64,000 nt of DNA from Fluviicola sp. Lineage in GTDB: Bacteria; Bacteroidota; Bacteroidia; Flavobacteriales_D; Crocinitomicaceae. A program made the position numbers and the translations under genes. The notes beneath the pieces are model-generated. The model saw only the letters and a list, made by a program, of their open reading frames with translations. It had not been told where the DNA came from and did no database searches. Of the stretch, positions 27,054 to 36,362 are shown piece after piece (the first letter of the stretch is position 1; each line of letters starts with the position of its first letter). The DNA is taken from assembly GCF_029266855.1 (NCBI RefSeq), contig NZ_JAQSWB010000004.1, forward strand, positions 248,001-312,000, read 5' to 3'.

Positions 27054-28631
27054 GTGGAAGTTCCTGCTTTAAAAACACCCATCGTTTATCCGACGGGAGC
27101 TGAAAAGTGGATCCTGGTCATCACAGCAATCAGTTGCGCCATTCTCGAGTTACTCGATACCACCATTGTAAACGTTTCATTACGTGAGATCAGTGGGAAT
27201 GTGGGTGCAACAACAACAGAAATTGCCTGGGTTGTGACGGCTTATGCCATTTCAAACGTGATCATTATTCCATTGACAAGTATGCTAAGCGACTTTTTCG
27301 GTCGCCGGAATTACTTTACAGGCTCCGTTGTGATCTTTACCGTAGCGTCACTGATGTGTGGTCTCTCCACCAATCTTTGGACGCTTGTTTTCTGGCGATT
27401 CGTGCAAGGTTTAGGTGGTGGCGGTTTGCTTTCAACGGCACAATCCATTATCATCGGGGCCTTCCCGCCTGAAAAGATCTCTACGGCAAATGCTATTTTC
27501 GGAATGGGACTCATCCTCGGGCCAACCTTCGGGCCGACTCTTGGCGGGTACATTACCGATAATTTTTCCTGGCATTGGATTTTCTTTGTGAATATTCCGA
27601 TTGGTATTACTGCAACTATTTTAAGTTTCCGATATGTTACGAATCGGCCCGGAGCCGTCAAACCCAGGAAAATAGACTGGTGGGGAATTCTCTTCCTCGT
27701 TGTTTCTGTGGGTTCCATTCAATATGTTCTGGAAGAAGGTACGGCAGAAGATTGGTTCGAAAGCCATGAGATTACTGCTATGACCGTCATTGCAGTGGCT
27801 AGTCTTGCCGCATTTATTATCCGGGAATTGAAAATTGATTATCCGGCTGTAAATATTCGCTTGTACAAGAACTACAATATGATCATGGGTTCCATTATGA
27901 ACTTCCTGCTCGGTTTGATGCTTTTCGGAACGGTATTTATCTTCCCTTTGTTTGTTCAAATCTCATTGGGTTGGACCGCAACACAAACCGGAATGTTCAT
28001 GATCCCGGGAGCATTGTGTACTGCCTTTGCCATGCCGCTGGTTGGTCGCTTGCTTGGTGGAGGAATGAATCCGAAAACAGTCATTCTCTTCGGAATTGCA
28101 ATGACCTTTAGTTTCGTGATGATGCTGGCATTTTCTTCTCCAGATTCTTCAGAACGCAATTTCTATCTTCCGTTCGTATTGCGTGGTTTCGGAATGGCGT
28201 TCATGATGTCACCGATTCTTTCACTGGCAGTTCAGGGATTGAGTCCGAAAGACATGCCGCAAGCAATTGGTTTGGCGAATATGATCCGTCAGCTCGGCGG
28301 ATCCGTAGGAATTGCCTTGATCAATGTGTATTTAACGAATACCAATGCTATGGTTCGCGGAAATATGATCGGTTATATCAATCAGTACAGTGATTCCGTA
28401 AACGAACGTCTTCAGTTGATGGCTCAGAATTTCATTTCAAAAGGATATGATGCGGTGCAGGCAACTGAGATGGCCAATCGCCAGATAGACGGATTAATGA
28501 CCCGGCAGCAAATGTTGGTAAGTTACAATCATGGATTCTTTATGGTCGCTTGTTTGATCCTGATCTGTGTTCCGGTTGTGTTTTTAATCCGCTACAAGAA
28601 AGGTTCGAAAGCTGTTGCAGCTGATCACTAA
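27054..28631 (+). CDS. DHA2-family MFS multidrug transporter (EmrB-like)
   Basis: A 525-residue inner-membrane pump with about 14 helices, as in the DHA2 drug:H+ antiporters. Visible features are LDTTIVNVSLREI in helix 1, LSDFFGRRN (motif A) and the helix-5 motif GPTFGPTLGGYI (motif C of exporters). Translation starts at GTG 27054, two bases after the adaptor stop. It completes a TolC-EmrA-EmrB pump under TetR control; the substrate is unknown. Confidence 0.93.
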   Translation: MEVPALKTPIVYPTGAEKWILVITAISCAILELLDTTIVNVSLREISGNVGATTTEIAWVVTAYAISNVIIIPLTSMLSDFFGRRNYFTGSVVIFTVASLMCGLSTNLWTLVFWRFVQGLGGGGLLSTAQSIIIGAFPPEKISTANAIFGMGLILGPTFGPTLGGYITDNFSWHWIFFVNIPIGITATILSFRYVTNRPGAVKPRKIDWWGILFLVVSVGSIQYVLEEGTAEDWFESHEITAMTVIAVASLAAFIIRELKIDYPAVNIRLYKNYNMIMGSIMNFLLGLMLFGTVFIFPLFVQISLGWTATQTGMFMIPGALCTAFAMPLVGRLLGGGMNPKTVILFGIAMTFSFVMMLAFSSPDSSERNFYLPFVLRGFGMAFMMSPILSLAVQGLSPKDMPQAIGLANMIRQLGGSVGIALINVYLTNTNAMVRGNMIGYINQYSDSVNERLQLMAQNFISKGYDAVQATEMANRQIDGLMTRQQMLVSYNHGFFMVACLILICVPVVFLIRYKKGSKAVAADH

Positions 28632-28661
28632 GTTTGAGTTACACCCTAATAATAAACAGAG

Positions 28662-28706
28662 AAACCTTCTTTTCATTGGTGTGAAGCCCTGGGAGGAAGG
28701 TTTTTT
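28662..28706 (+). terminator. Terminator of the efflux operon
   Basis: AACCTTC pairs with GAAGGTT across a loop of about 26 nt, followed by TTTTTT, 30 nt after the transporter stop. Confidence 0.65.
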
Positions 28707-28708
28707 GA

Positions 28709-28745
28709 TTTCTCCCCCTTTCCTCCCCCTCCAAAGGGGGAAATT
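28709..28745. repeat. C-rich/G-rich short repeat
   Basis: CTCCCCCTTTCCTCCCCCTC followed by CAAAGGGGGAAATT. A related sequence occurs at 37916-38005. Such stretches recur between genes here and look like a small dispersed repeat. No gene lies between 28632 and 28910. Confidence 0.5.
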
Positions 28746-28910
28746 AAATTTCCCTTCTATAAAGAAGACAATGGGATTTAATCATTTCAACAACAGATTA
28801 TTTTCCAATTTTTATTACTTTTACACCTCCTGTTGAAACAACAATTCATACTCCATATTTTTCAATACATTCATTTCTGCAGGAAACAAAACATTCATAT
28901 TTAGATTTAC

Positions 28911-30671
28911 ATGAAAATACTCGTATCCTATTTAAAACGTTACAAAGGACTTGTGTTCCTTTCCATGATACTAGCCAGTATCAACCAATCATTTTCGCTT
29001 TTAGACCCTTACATTTTCGGGAAATTGCTGGATAATTATGCCACCCGGCCGGATGATTATACCCAAAATGAATTCCTTTCGGGTGTCGGTACATTGATCG
29101 CGCTGGCAATCGGTGCGGCGATGGTAAGCCGTATTGCAAAAGCATTCCAGGATTATACCGTGAACCTGACTATTCAAAAAGTGGGTGCAGATATTTATAC
29201 GGACGGTTTGAAGCACACGTTGCAGGTTCCTTTCAGTGAATTTGAGGACAAACGAAGCGGTGAAACCCTGAACATCCTTCAAAAAGTACGGATCGATAAT
29301 GAGCGATTCATCATGAATTTCGTAAATATCCTTTTCACTTCGATAGTTGGATTGGTTTTCGTGATTGTGTACGCCTTGAGTGTCCATCCCGGATTGATTG
29401 TCGTTTATTTGGGTTCCGCATTGCTATTAAGCTACATTACCAATCAATTATCCAAGCGGATCAAGAAAGTACAAACCACCATTGTAAAAGAAACCAATCA
29501 ATTGGCAGGAAGTACCACAGAAAGTTTACGAAACATTGAATTGGTGAAGAGTTTGGGTCTTGCAACGCAGGAAACAGAGCGTTTGAACGACACCACACGC
29601 AGAATTCTGCAATTGGAACTGAAAAAAGTGCGCCAGGTGCGAAGTATTTCCTTTACCCAAGGAACCTTTGTGAATTTGATGCGCCAATCCATCATGTTCT
29701 TCCTGATGTTCCTGATTTTCAGACACACCTTAACTGTCGGTCAGATCATGACGCTGCAATTCTATTCCTTCTTCATTTTCGGACCTTTGCAGGAAGTTGG
29801 GAACGTGATCATTTCCTACCGCGAAGCCGAAGCATCGCTTCATAACTTTGAGCAGATCATCAATACTCCGATCGAAGAGAAACCCACCGTCCCTTCTACC
29901 CTGAATGCGATCGAAAAACTGGCATTCCAAAACGTTGGTTTCCGTCATAAAACCGCTTCTTACGATGCGTTAAGCAATATTTCCTTCGAAGTGAACAAAG
30001 GTGAAACCATTGCTTTCGTGGGACCAAGTGGTTCTGGAAAAAGTACACTGGTGAAATTATTGGTTGGTTTGTACAGCGCTCCAACAGGTGATATTACTTA
30101 CAACGGAATCAGCAGTACGGAAATCGACAAGGAAGAATTGCAGCAGCAATTGGGCTTTGTTACGCAGGATACGCAGTTGTTCTCCGGAACGATCCGTGAA
30201 AACCTGCTATTCGTAAAACCGGATGCAACGGTAGCAGAAATTGACGAAGCATTGCGTAAAGCGTCTTGCACGAACCTCATCGCCCGCAGTGAAAACGGGA
30301 TTGACACCGTAATCGGTGAAGGCGGGATGAAACTGAGCGGTGGTGAAAAACAACGTTTATCTATTGCCAGAGCATTGCTGCGTCACCCGAGGTTAATGGT
30401 TTTCGACGAGGCAACATCTGCTTTGGATTCCCTTACTGAGGAAGCTATCTCCAATACCATCCGCGAGATTACTGACAAAAAAGAACACATTACCGTTTTG
30501 ATCGCACACCGTTTATCTACCATCATGCATGCTGACCGAATCTTCGTTTTGGAGAAAGGACTCATCATCGAAACAGGAAAACACAGCGAATTGCTTGAAG
30601 AGAAAGGTTTGTATTATGCCATGTGGAGACAGCAAATCGGTGAACGACGGGATGATGTGATTTTAGCTTAA
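28911..30671 (+). CDS. ABC transporter, fused membrane and ATPase domains
   Basis: A 586-residue half-transporter exporter that works as a dimer in the inner membrane. Six helices occupy about residues 1-310. The ATPase domain has Walker A GPSGSGKST (about 370), Q-loop TQDTQLFSGTIRENL, signature LSGGEKQRLS (about 476), Walker B LMVFDEATSALD and the H-loop IAHRLSTI. It resembles lipid or multidrug exporters of the MsbA/LmrA type. Not clearly part of the preceding operon because a terminator lies between. Confidence 0.93.
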   Translation: MKILVSYLKRYKGLVFLSMILASINQSFSLLDPYIFGKLLDNYATRPDDYTQNEFLSGVGTLIALAIGAAMVSRIAKAFQDYTVNLTIQKVGADIYTDGLKHTLQVPFSEFEDKRSGETLNILQKVRIDNERFIMNFVNILFTSIVGLVFVIVYALSVHPGLIVVYLGSALLLSYITNQLSKRIKKVQTTIVKETNQLAGSTTESLRNIELVKSLGLATQETERLNDTTRRILQLELKKVRQVRSISFTQGTFVNLMRQSIMFFLMFLIFRHTLTVGQIMTLQFYSFFIFGPLQEVGNVIISYREAEASLHNFEQIINTPIEEKPTVPSTLNAIEKLAFQNVGFRHKTASYDALSNISFEVNKGETIAFVGPSGSGKSTLVKLLVGLYSAPTGDITYNGISSTEIDKEELQQQLGFVTQDTQLFSGTIRENLLFVKPDATVAEIDEALRKASCTNLIARSENGIDTVIGEGGMKLSGGEKQRLSIARALLRHPRLMVFDEATSALDSLTEEAISNTIREITDKKEHITVLIAHRLSTIMHADRIFVLEKGLIIETGKHSELLEEKGLYYAMWRQQIGERRDDVILA

Positions 30672-30687
30672 ATAACTATATACAACA

Positions 30688-30727
30688 AAACCCGTAGGGA
30701 CGCGATTAATCGCGTCCCTACGGGTTT
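30688..30727. terminator. Palindromic hairpin with GCGATTAATCGC core
   Basis: A perfect 40-bp palindrome with arms AAACCCGTAGGGACGCGATT and its complement. It lies 17 nt after the ABC transporter stop, and 17 nt before the next gene. Same family as 10722-10753 and 53731-53772. Confidence 0.8.
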
Positions 30728-30743
30728 CAAATTTAAACCTACT

Positions 30744-31277
30744 ATGCGCATTCTAATCTACATCTACATTTTTGCGGCTGTGATTTTTTCCTTCTGGTCC
30801 GTAATCATGGAAACATATCCGGCATTGTTCTTTATCAAGCTCTTTGCTCCGGAACCAGGAGATAAATACCCGCTTGGTATTACAGGATTGGTCACGATTT
30901 TAGCGCTGCTGCTTCCCTTAGTTTTCGTCATGTTCATTCTCAAACTGATCCGCAACCGGAAAGGTGATGAGACGAATTCTGTATTGGACTCGGATTACTT
31001 CAATAAAAGCGGCATCCACTTCATGCGCATCAAACAAGCCCAAAACCGCCTGATCTCAAGTCCGATCTTTATCAACGGTGAACAAAGAGGTGGTATTGAT
31101 TCAGGGAAAAAGTTATTTATTGCATTGGATCCGGGAACCTACGAAGTAGAAGTTGGTGCAAAGCGCGAAAAGTCGGATAAATTGATTGCCCAGGTACAGG
31201 CTAATTCTCATGCACAGGTGGAAATCCGGATCATTCCGAATGGATTGCGATCAAAGCATGTGATCGAGGTGGTTTAA
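30744..31277 (+). CDS. Small membrane protein with C-terminal beta domain
   Basis: A 177-residue protein with two membrane helices (about 3-24 and 45-68) and a soluble C-terminal part (about 95-177). The latter has SSPIFINGEQRGGIDSGKK and LDPGTYEVEVGAKREKSDK, a pattern resembling PEGA-like beta domains that cap surface proteins. I do not recognise the family with confidence. It follows the palindromic hairpin and has no close functional partner. Confidence 0.65.
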   Translation: MRILIYIYIFAAVIFSFWSVIMETYPALFFIKLFAPEPGDKYPLGITGLVTILALLLPLVFVMFILKLIRNRKGDETNSVLDSDYFNKSGIHFMRIKQAQNRLISSPIFINGEQRGGIDSGKKLFIALDPGTYEVEVGAKREKSDKLIAQVQANSHAQVEIRIIPNGLRSKHVIEVV

Positions 31278-31531
31278 ACCGGATTTCGAGTTTCGTATTT
31301 ATAAAACCAAGGGGACCTTCTCACCTGGTACGCTTTCCTTCCTAATAAATCATTCGCAACATTCTCTGAGGGGTTATGTATACCATTTACCCTATTCTTT
31401 ACCAAAAAGAATTTGTTCAGAACCGGCTAAATATCAAGGCATTAAAATTATTTTTTTTAAATAAACAGAAAGCCGGTGCAGCGAAATCAAGTGTTTGTCA
31501 TCTACTGATAAACACACTAATAATGAACAAT

Positions 31532-32167
31532 ATGAAAACTAAGAAAATTACAACTATTGCATTGATCGCGTTAGGAGCGATGACATCATCATGCAAAAAA
31601 CAAGAGCCTGAACCAGTAGTATGCAACAATTGCACAGAACCAACCGAGTGCTCTTTCTGCCCGGGGGAAGAAATAAGCCTGGATGCAAACGGGATGGTGA
31701 ATGAGGTTTACGCACATCAAGTCTCGTTTTTCCACGAAGACGGACAAGAAGTTCAGCCGATTGCACCAATAGAAAGAACCCCAAGTGGCTTTTATGATTT
31801 TCATGAAGGTATGTCGATTGAATTTAATACGGCAGAATTACCAATTGCCTGTACAGCGAACAAGATCACTTTTGTACATGCCCGATTTGCAAACAATACC
31901 AATGACCATCCAAACCTGGTAAACGTTAAATTCCCTACTACCCCTTTGATCGTTTGTCCTGCAGACTCACTGACACAGTATTTAGCGCCGTATGGCTACC
32001 AGGCACAGCATTTTTACTTACCCGGATATGTAAACATGAGCAACAGCCAGGGATTTGCAGGAGTGATCGATTCATTGATCATTACCGGTCCGGATTTCCA
32101 AACGGTTACAGTTGGAGCAAACCTGTTTGAATCAGAGCTGAGAAGCATTTGTATCGCACATCAATAG
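31532..32167 (+). CDS. Lipoprotein of unknown function
   Basis: A 211-residue exported protein. MKTKKITTIALIALGAMTSSCKK is a standard lipoprotein signal with cysteine at residue 21. The mature N-terminus has two closely spaced cysteine pairs (CNNCTEPTECSFCPGEE), which could bind a metal or form disulfides. I chose ATG 31532 (31523 is equally in frame); the longer frame from 31376 would add 50 residues that mask the signal peptide. No family recognised. Confidence 0.7.
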   Translation: MKTKKITTIALIALGAMTSSCKKQEPEPVVCNNCTEPTECSFCPGEEISLDANGMVNEVYAHQVSFFHEDGQEVQPIAPIERTPSGFYDFHEGMSIEFNTAELPIACTANKITFVHARFANNTNDHPNLVNVKFPTTPLIVCPADSLTQYLAPYGYQAQHFYLPGYVNMSNSQGFAGVIDSLIITGPDFQTVTVGANLFESELRSICIAHQ

Positions 32168-32210
32168 TCCATTATCGGATCCCGATCTCCTATCAGAATA
32201 AGAATGGGGT

Positions 32211-32247
32211 AAAAAAGAGCATCTAACTGCGGTTAAATGCTCTTTTT
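32211..32247 (+). terminator. Rho-independent terminator
   Basis: GAGCAT and ATGCTC pair with inner AAC/GTT, flanked by A and T runs. It ends the lipoprotein gene and resembles the hairpin at 110-144 in its GAGCAT arm. Confidence 0.75.
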
Positions 32248-32400
32248 CTTTTTGTGAACCCGTTGAAGCACTATCATAATTAAAGCAGATTTGCTCTCAC
32301 TCTCATTCTGTTTTCTTGCCTCTTTCCTGATCCGGATCATTTTTTTCCACTTGTATAATATCCATTTTAGCCGTAATTTAATATCTCAAGGCTTGGCAGT

Positions 32401-33348
32401 ATGGATTACATTGATTACTATAAGATTTTAGGCGTTGATAAGAATGCAACTACCGATGATATAAAGAAAGCTTACAGGAAACTTGCGCGGAAGCATCATC
32501 CGGATCTGAATCCCAACAATCCGGAAGCATCCAAATTATTCCAGCAGATCAATGAAGCAAACGAAGTATTGGGCGATCCTGAAAACAGGAAGAAATATGA
32601 CCAGTATGGAAAGGATTGGAAGCATGCCGAACAATTCGAACAAGCGCGCAAGCAGCAAAGATCATCCGGTGGACAAAGTCAGGGAAATCCATTCGGGGGT
32701 ACGGGGAATCCATTTGGAGACAGCGAATACTTTACGTATGGAGATGAGAGCGGCTACTCCGATTTTTTTTCTTCGATGTTCGGTTCCCGAGGCGGTGGCA
32801 GGCAGACAAGGTTTAAAGGCCAGGACTTTCGGGCATCAGTGGAACTTAGTTTAAGCGAGGCATATAAGACCCACCAGCAAACATTTACGGTAAATGGTAA
32901 AAACATACGCATTACCGTGCCAGCGGGAATTGAAAACGGTCAGGAAATAAAACTGGCCGGACATGGTGCCCCGGGTGTAAACGGCGGTCCCAACGGCGAC
33001 TTGTACATCACTTTCGAAATAAAAAACGATACCGCATTTACACGTAAAGGCAATGATCTGTATACCAATGTGTCCCTGGATCTCTATAAAGCGCTCCTTG
33101 GCGGGGAAGAAATCATTCATACGCTCAATGGAAAGGTTAAAATGCCTGTAGCCCCCGAAACTCAGAACGGCACGAAAGTCCGTCTGAAAGGAAAAGGCTT
33201 CCCGGTCTACAAAAAGGAAGGTGAATTTGGTGATTTGTATGTGACTTATCAGATCCAGCTACCTACCGGCCTGACAGCGAAAGAAAAAGAATTAATCGAG
33301 CAGCTTGCTAAAGAACGTAAAACAAAAGAATATGGAAACAGCAAATAG
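32401..33348 (+). CDS. cbpA: DnaJ-like co-chaperone CbpA
   Basis: A 315-residue Hsp40 protein. The J domain (about 3-70) has the HPD tripeptide in RKHHPDLNP, which stimulates the ATPase of DnaK. A Gly-rich linker follows (about 85-135), then the C-terminal peptide-binding domains. There is no zinc-finger (CxxCxGxG) region, which places it with CbpA rather than DnaJ. The next gene encodes a CbpM-like modulator and overlaps its end by 17 nt. Confidence 0.92.
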   Translation: MDYIDYYKILGVDKNATTDDIKKAYRKLARKHHPDLNPNNPEASKLFQQINEANEVLGDPENRKKYDQYGKDWKHAEQFEQARKQQRSSGGQSQGNPFGGTGNPFGDSEYFTYGDESGYSDFFSSMFGSRGGGRQTRFKGQDFRASVELSLSEAYKTHQQTFTVNGKNIRITVPAGIENGQEIKLAGHGAPGVNGGPNGDLYITFEIKNDTAFTRKGNDLYTNVSLDLYKALLGGEEIIHTLNGKVKMPVAPETQNGTKVRLKGKGFPVYKKEGEFGDLYVTYQIQLPTGLTAKEKELIEQLAKERKTKEYGNSK

Positions 33349-33613
33349 AATCTCCATTGAACAATGCTGCGTTTATTACAACATTGAAACTTCATTTGTC
33401 CAAAAGTTGGATGAGCATGGTTTAATTGAGCTGATTCATTCCGATGAAGCCCTTTATATTACTTTCGAACAGCTCTCCGATCTCGAAAAATACATGCACA
33501 TGCATTACGAACTGGAAATCAATATCGAAGGCCTTGAAACCATTAAATACCTACTGGACCAGGTATATCAGCTTCAAAAAGAAGTGAACCGATTGAAGGG
33601 GGAAGTTGAGTGA
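33332..33613 (+). CDS. cbpM: CbpM-like chaperone modulator
   Basis: A 93-residue protein. It starts [28 protein letters not shown], a MerR-like helix-turn-helix region, and ends in a leucine-rich helix that may form a coiled coil. CbpM binds the J domain of CbpA and inhibits it. I chose ATG 33332; the frame's earlier ATG (33305) lies deeper inside cbpA. The 17-nt overlap with cbpA suggests coupled translation. Confidence 0.82.
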   Translation: METANRISIEQCCVYYNIETSFVQKLDEHGLIELIHSDEALYITFEQLSDLEKYMHMHYELEINIEGLETIKYLLDQVYQLQKEVNRLKGEVE

Positions 33614-33672
33614 ACCCAAAAAAATTCATTCAAAGTATTCTCCAAGGATTATCCGGATTCAAAGAAAAGTTG

Positions 33673-33680
33673 TATTTTTG
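33673..33680 (+). promoter_or_regulatory. -7 element of the tRNA-Ser promoter
   Basis: TATTTTTG matches TAnnTTTG and lies 13 nt before the tRNA. The context TTTTTGCACTCCACTAA resembles that of the tRNA-fMet promoter. No clear -33 TTG is present. Confidence 0.65.
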
Positions 33681-33693
33681 CACTCCACTAAAT

Positions 33694-33780
33694 AGAGAGG
33701 TGTCCGAGTGGTTGAAGGAGCTACCCTGGAAAGGTAGTATACGGGTAACTGTATCGAGAGTTCGAATCTCTTCCTCTCTG
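33694..33780 (+). tRNA. tRNA-Ser (GGA)
   Basis: A class II tRNA of 87 nt with a long variable arm. The acceptor stem is AGAGAGG/CCTCTCT with discriminator G, the anticodon loop is CTGGAAA (GGA), and the T arm is GAGAG-TTCGAAT-CTCTT. CCA is not encoded. Confidence 0.93.
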
Positions 33781-33788
33781 CAAGAATT

Positions 33789-33826
33789 ATCCCGACGATC
33801 TGTCAAGACAGATGTCGGGATTTTTT
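33789..33826 (+). terminator. Terminator of tRNA-Ser
   Basis: ATCCCGAC and GTCGGGAT extend an inner ATCTGTC-AA-GACAGAT stem (one unpaired base), followed by TTTTTT. Confidence 0.85.
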
Positions 33827-34242
33827 ATTCCCGCAGATTGCGCAGAAGGACGCAGATTTCATTCTTCACTCCAGTTAAAGTTCATACTTCGCGTTTCGTA
33901 TATTGAAACCTACTTCGTCGTCGACTTCGTATGAAACCCTTCTTCCATTGACGCTATGGTCAGGGCTTTCAGCACTGAAGTTTCGCAGTGTGAAACTACT
34001 TCGCTCTTTCGAGCTTCGTAGTTTGAAAGGAGACAGTAGCAGACTTTACAGTCGCTACGTCTCGAGGTGGGGTATCCATACTGTATCTATGCTTTAAACT
34101 GGGAGTAAAGTGGGAGTATTCATGCTTGATCTACCAGGATAAGACAAGGCAAATATTATCAAAATGGAAGCGAAACATCGCGTCCTTGCAATGTTTTTTT
34201 GTAACTTACTATGCAGTAGATTGTTATGATAAAAGATTCGTT
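33827..34242. repeat. Non-coding stretch with dispersed repeat (copy B)
   Basis: Bases 33831-33857 hold a CGCAGATTGCGCAGAAGG-type minisatellite-like segment. Bases 33950-34093 are copy B of the repeat seen in reverse orientation at 7623-7745; copy B has an extra segment of about 30 bases near the centre. Beyond 34093 no structure is seen up to the next gene. Confidence 0.75.
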
Positions 34243-35253
34243 ATGGCAAAGCAGATTGGTCGCGGGATTACAGGCAGGGTAGACGATTATTCGTTCTATC
34301 ACGATCGTGTTCATGGCTATTTGGTGCGCCGAACCGGTGGTGTAAGTTCCAAGGAGTATCAAACTGATGAACGTTATGCAGCCGCGCGAAATGCAAGTGC
34401 TGAATTTGCTGCTGTTTCCAGCGCCGGTAAACTGATCCGGGATGCTTTTGCTCCTTTCATCGATCAAGTGAAGGACGGGACAATGGTGAACCGAATGAAT
34501 AAGGAACTGGTTGCGTTGAAACAAGCAGATACGAAACATTGCAGAGGTGAACGCAGAGCTGAGGCGATGATGACAGATACGGATGCGAACAAGTTTTTCC
34601 GGATCTTCCAGTTTAATGAGCAAGTGAAGGTTTATGAACTGTTTGAGGGCTTACCTACCATTAATGCGAGTGACACGAGTCTGAGCCTCGCGCCAGCAAG
34701 GAATGTAAACCTTTTGGAGTCGGCATTCCCGGAGGGTGCTACTCATGCGGGGCTGACATTGGTGAGGAGTATAATTGATTTTGAGAAGGGGAGATTTGAG
34801 ACGAGTTCGTCACGGATGGGATTGGTTTCGAAAGCCGAAGTCTCCCACTGGCAGGAGAAACAAAAAGTTTTTTCCCACAGATGCACAGATGAAGATGGCG
34901 CTTACCAGTCGCCAGTTTTTTTTCAGAAAGAGTTGTCGTTATATATTGAAGTATCGGAGAATCTTTCCTCTGTTTCAGGAACCGAGATCGTTTGTTTGCA
35001 GGTTTTATTTTTCGAGGAAAGAAACGGAGACTTCGTGCAGTTGAAGGGGAAGGTGCATGGGATGGGAGTTGTGGAAATAAATAAACTTAACCACAAAGAG
35101 CGCGAAGGACACAAAGAACAGAGGCGTCAGTTGCGACAGACAAGCAGAAGAATACAGAGGGTAAGGATGAGGAGAAACGTACGGTTATCAGATGTTCTTA
35201 ATCGATCTTCTATTATTAAACAGAAACGGGAGATAGAAATCCGGGGCGGCTGA
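34243..35253 (+). CDS. Hypothetical protein invaded by dispersed repeats
   Basis: A 336-residue frame from the ATG at 34243. The N-terminal part, MAKQIGRGITGRVDDYSFYH and on through SSKEYQTDERYAAARNASAEF, recalls a paralogous Bacteroidota family of unknown function that begins MAKQxG...G...SFY; this is from memory. Bases 34870-34913 inside the gene match a non-coding repeat at 50656-50700, and 35090-35120 encodes NHKEREGHKEQ from a CACAAAGAGCGCGAAGG-type repeat. The C-terminal 70 residues are very basic and look repeat-derived. The gene may be decaying. Confidence 0.55.
   Translation: MAKQIGRGITGRVDDYSFYHDRVHGYLVRRTGGVSSKEYQTDERYAAARNASAEFAAVSSAGKLIRDAFAPFIDQVKDGTMVNRMNKELVALKQADTKHCRGERRAEAMMTDTDANKFFRIFQFNEQVKVYELFEGLPTINASDTSLSLAPARNVNLLESAFPEGATHAGLTLVRSIIDFEKGRFETSSSRMGLVSKAEVSHWQEKQKVFSHRCTDEDGAYQSPVFFQKELSLYIEVSENLSSVSGTEIVCLQVLFFEERNGDFVQLKGKVHGMGVVEINKLNHKEREGHKEQRRQLRQTSRRIQRVRMRRNVRLSDVLNRSSIIKQKREIEIRGG
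34870..34913. repeat. Dispersed repeat inside coding sequence
   Basis: TTTCCCACAGATGCACAGAT followed within about 10 bases by GGCGCTTACCAGTCGCC. The same arrangement occurs at 50656-50700 in non-coding DNA. Here it keeps the frame open. Confidence 0.7.
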
Positions 35254-35276
35254 GAGGAATAATTATCGGAAAATGG

Positions 35277-36305
35277 TTACACCGTCACTTCCCCACAAAC
35301 AGATTTCTGAAGAATGTCCTTTGCCAACTCCACATTCCCGGCACTTTTTCCCAAGGCATACATGGTTTTGGTAACTGCTGCTTCGGTTGTGAGATCGAAA
35401 CCGGAAAGCACGCCGTTCTTCTCAAAGAAAGAACTGGTTTCGTATTTTCCCTGCTCCACTCTTCCCGTGGAACATTGGGTTATATTCAGAACAATTCCGC
35501 CTTTCTCCAGGTAATTCAACAGCAATTCGTGGAATTTTTTGTCGGATGGAGCATTTCCGGAACCATAGGTTTCCAGGATAATTGCTTTGGTTTTTTCGGT
35601 GTCGAACAACGATTCGTAAATGTTCCAGTTAAGGCCCGGAAACAATTTGATCAATGCCACAGAAGTATCGAAATCAGTAAATAACTCCAACCCGGAAGAA
35701 GCATTGATCGTTTCACCTGTATAATCGATGTGAACTCCGGCAACAGCCAATGGACGCAGGTTCGGTGAGCGAAAGGCTTCAAAAGAAGAAGCTGACACCT
35801 TAGAAGTGCGATTTCCCCTGTACAGAGAATATTCAAAATAGATGGCTACTTCACGAATGCGTGGAGAACCGTTTTCGGTTTTCGCTGCGGCTATCTCAAT
35901 CGCCGTAACCAGATTTTCTTTTCCGTCGGTGCGAATCGTTCCAATGGGTAATTGAGATCCTGTAAAAATCACCGGCTTCGTCAAGCCCTGGAGCATGAAA
36001 CTCAATGCAGAAGCCGAAAATGCCATGGTGTCCGAACCATGCAGGATTACAAATCCGTCAAAGTCATGGTACTTGTTGTATACCAATTCCGCCATTTCTT
36101 TCCACCAAAGCGGATTCATTTCGGAAGAATCGATCGGATGCGGAAAAGCATGGGTGGTCAACTCCACATTCAAACGCGCCAATTCCGGAATGTGTTTGTA
36201 TACATCTCCAAAATCAAAGGCTGTGAGAGAACCTGTCAAGGGATCATTCACCATTCCGATGGTTCCTCCTGTGTAAATAACCAATACCTTCGGCGTTGTT
36301 TTCAT
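35277..36305 (-). CDS. ansA: Type I L-asparaginase
   Basis: A 342-residue enzyme hydrolysing asparagine to aspartate and ammonia. It has the N-terminal catalytic threonine motif VIYTGGTIGM and the second motif VILHGSDTMAFSASALSFML near residue 90. There is no signal peptide, consistent with the cytoplasmic type I. The ATG at 36305 (MKTTPK) is preferred; 36311 (MHMKTTPK) is also possible. It runs downstream of tatD in the same orientation, 51 nt away. Confidence 0.93.
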   Translation of the reverse strand: MKTTPKVLVIYTGGTIGMVNDPLTGSLTAFDFGDVYKHIPELARLNVELTTHAFPHPIDSSEMNPLWWKEMAELVYNKYHDFDGFVILHGSDTMAFSASALSFMLQGLTKPVIFTGSQLPIGTIRTDGKENLVTAIEIAAAKTENGSPRIREVAIYFEYSLYRGNRTSKVSASSFEAFRSPNLRPLAVAGVHIDYTGETINASSGLELFTDFDTSVALIKLFPGLNWNIYESLFDTEKTKAIILETYGSGNAPSDKKFHELLLNYLEKGGIVLNITQCSTGRVEQGKYETSSFFEKNGVLSGFDLTTEAAVTKTMYALGKSAGNVELAKDILQKSVCGEVTV

Positions 36306-36362
36306 GTGCATCTCATTTCTGTCCGGACAAAGTTCACTGAAAATCTGAAATACGCAAGGGAA

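Noticed and set aside
33610-33906. A 98-codon plus-strand open frame spanning tRNA-Ser
   Set aside because: It runs through the tRNA and its terminator, and its product shows no recognisable motif; the overlap with a clear tRNA makes it a chance frame.
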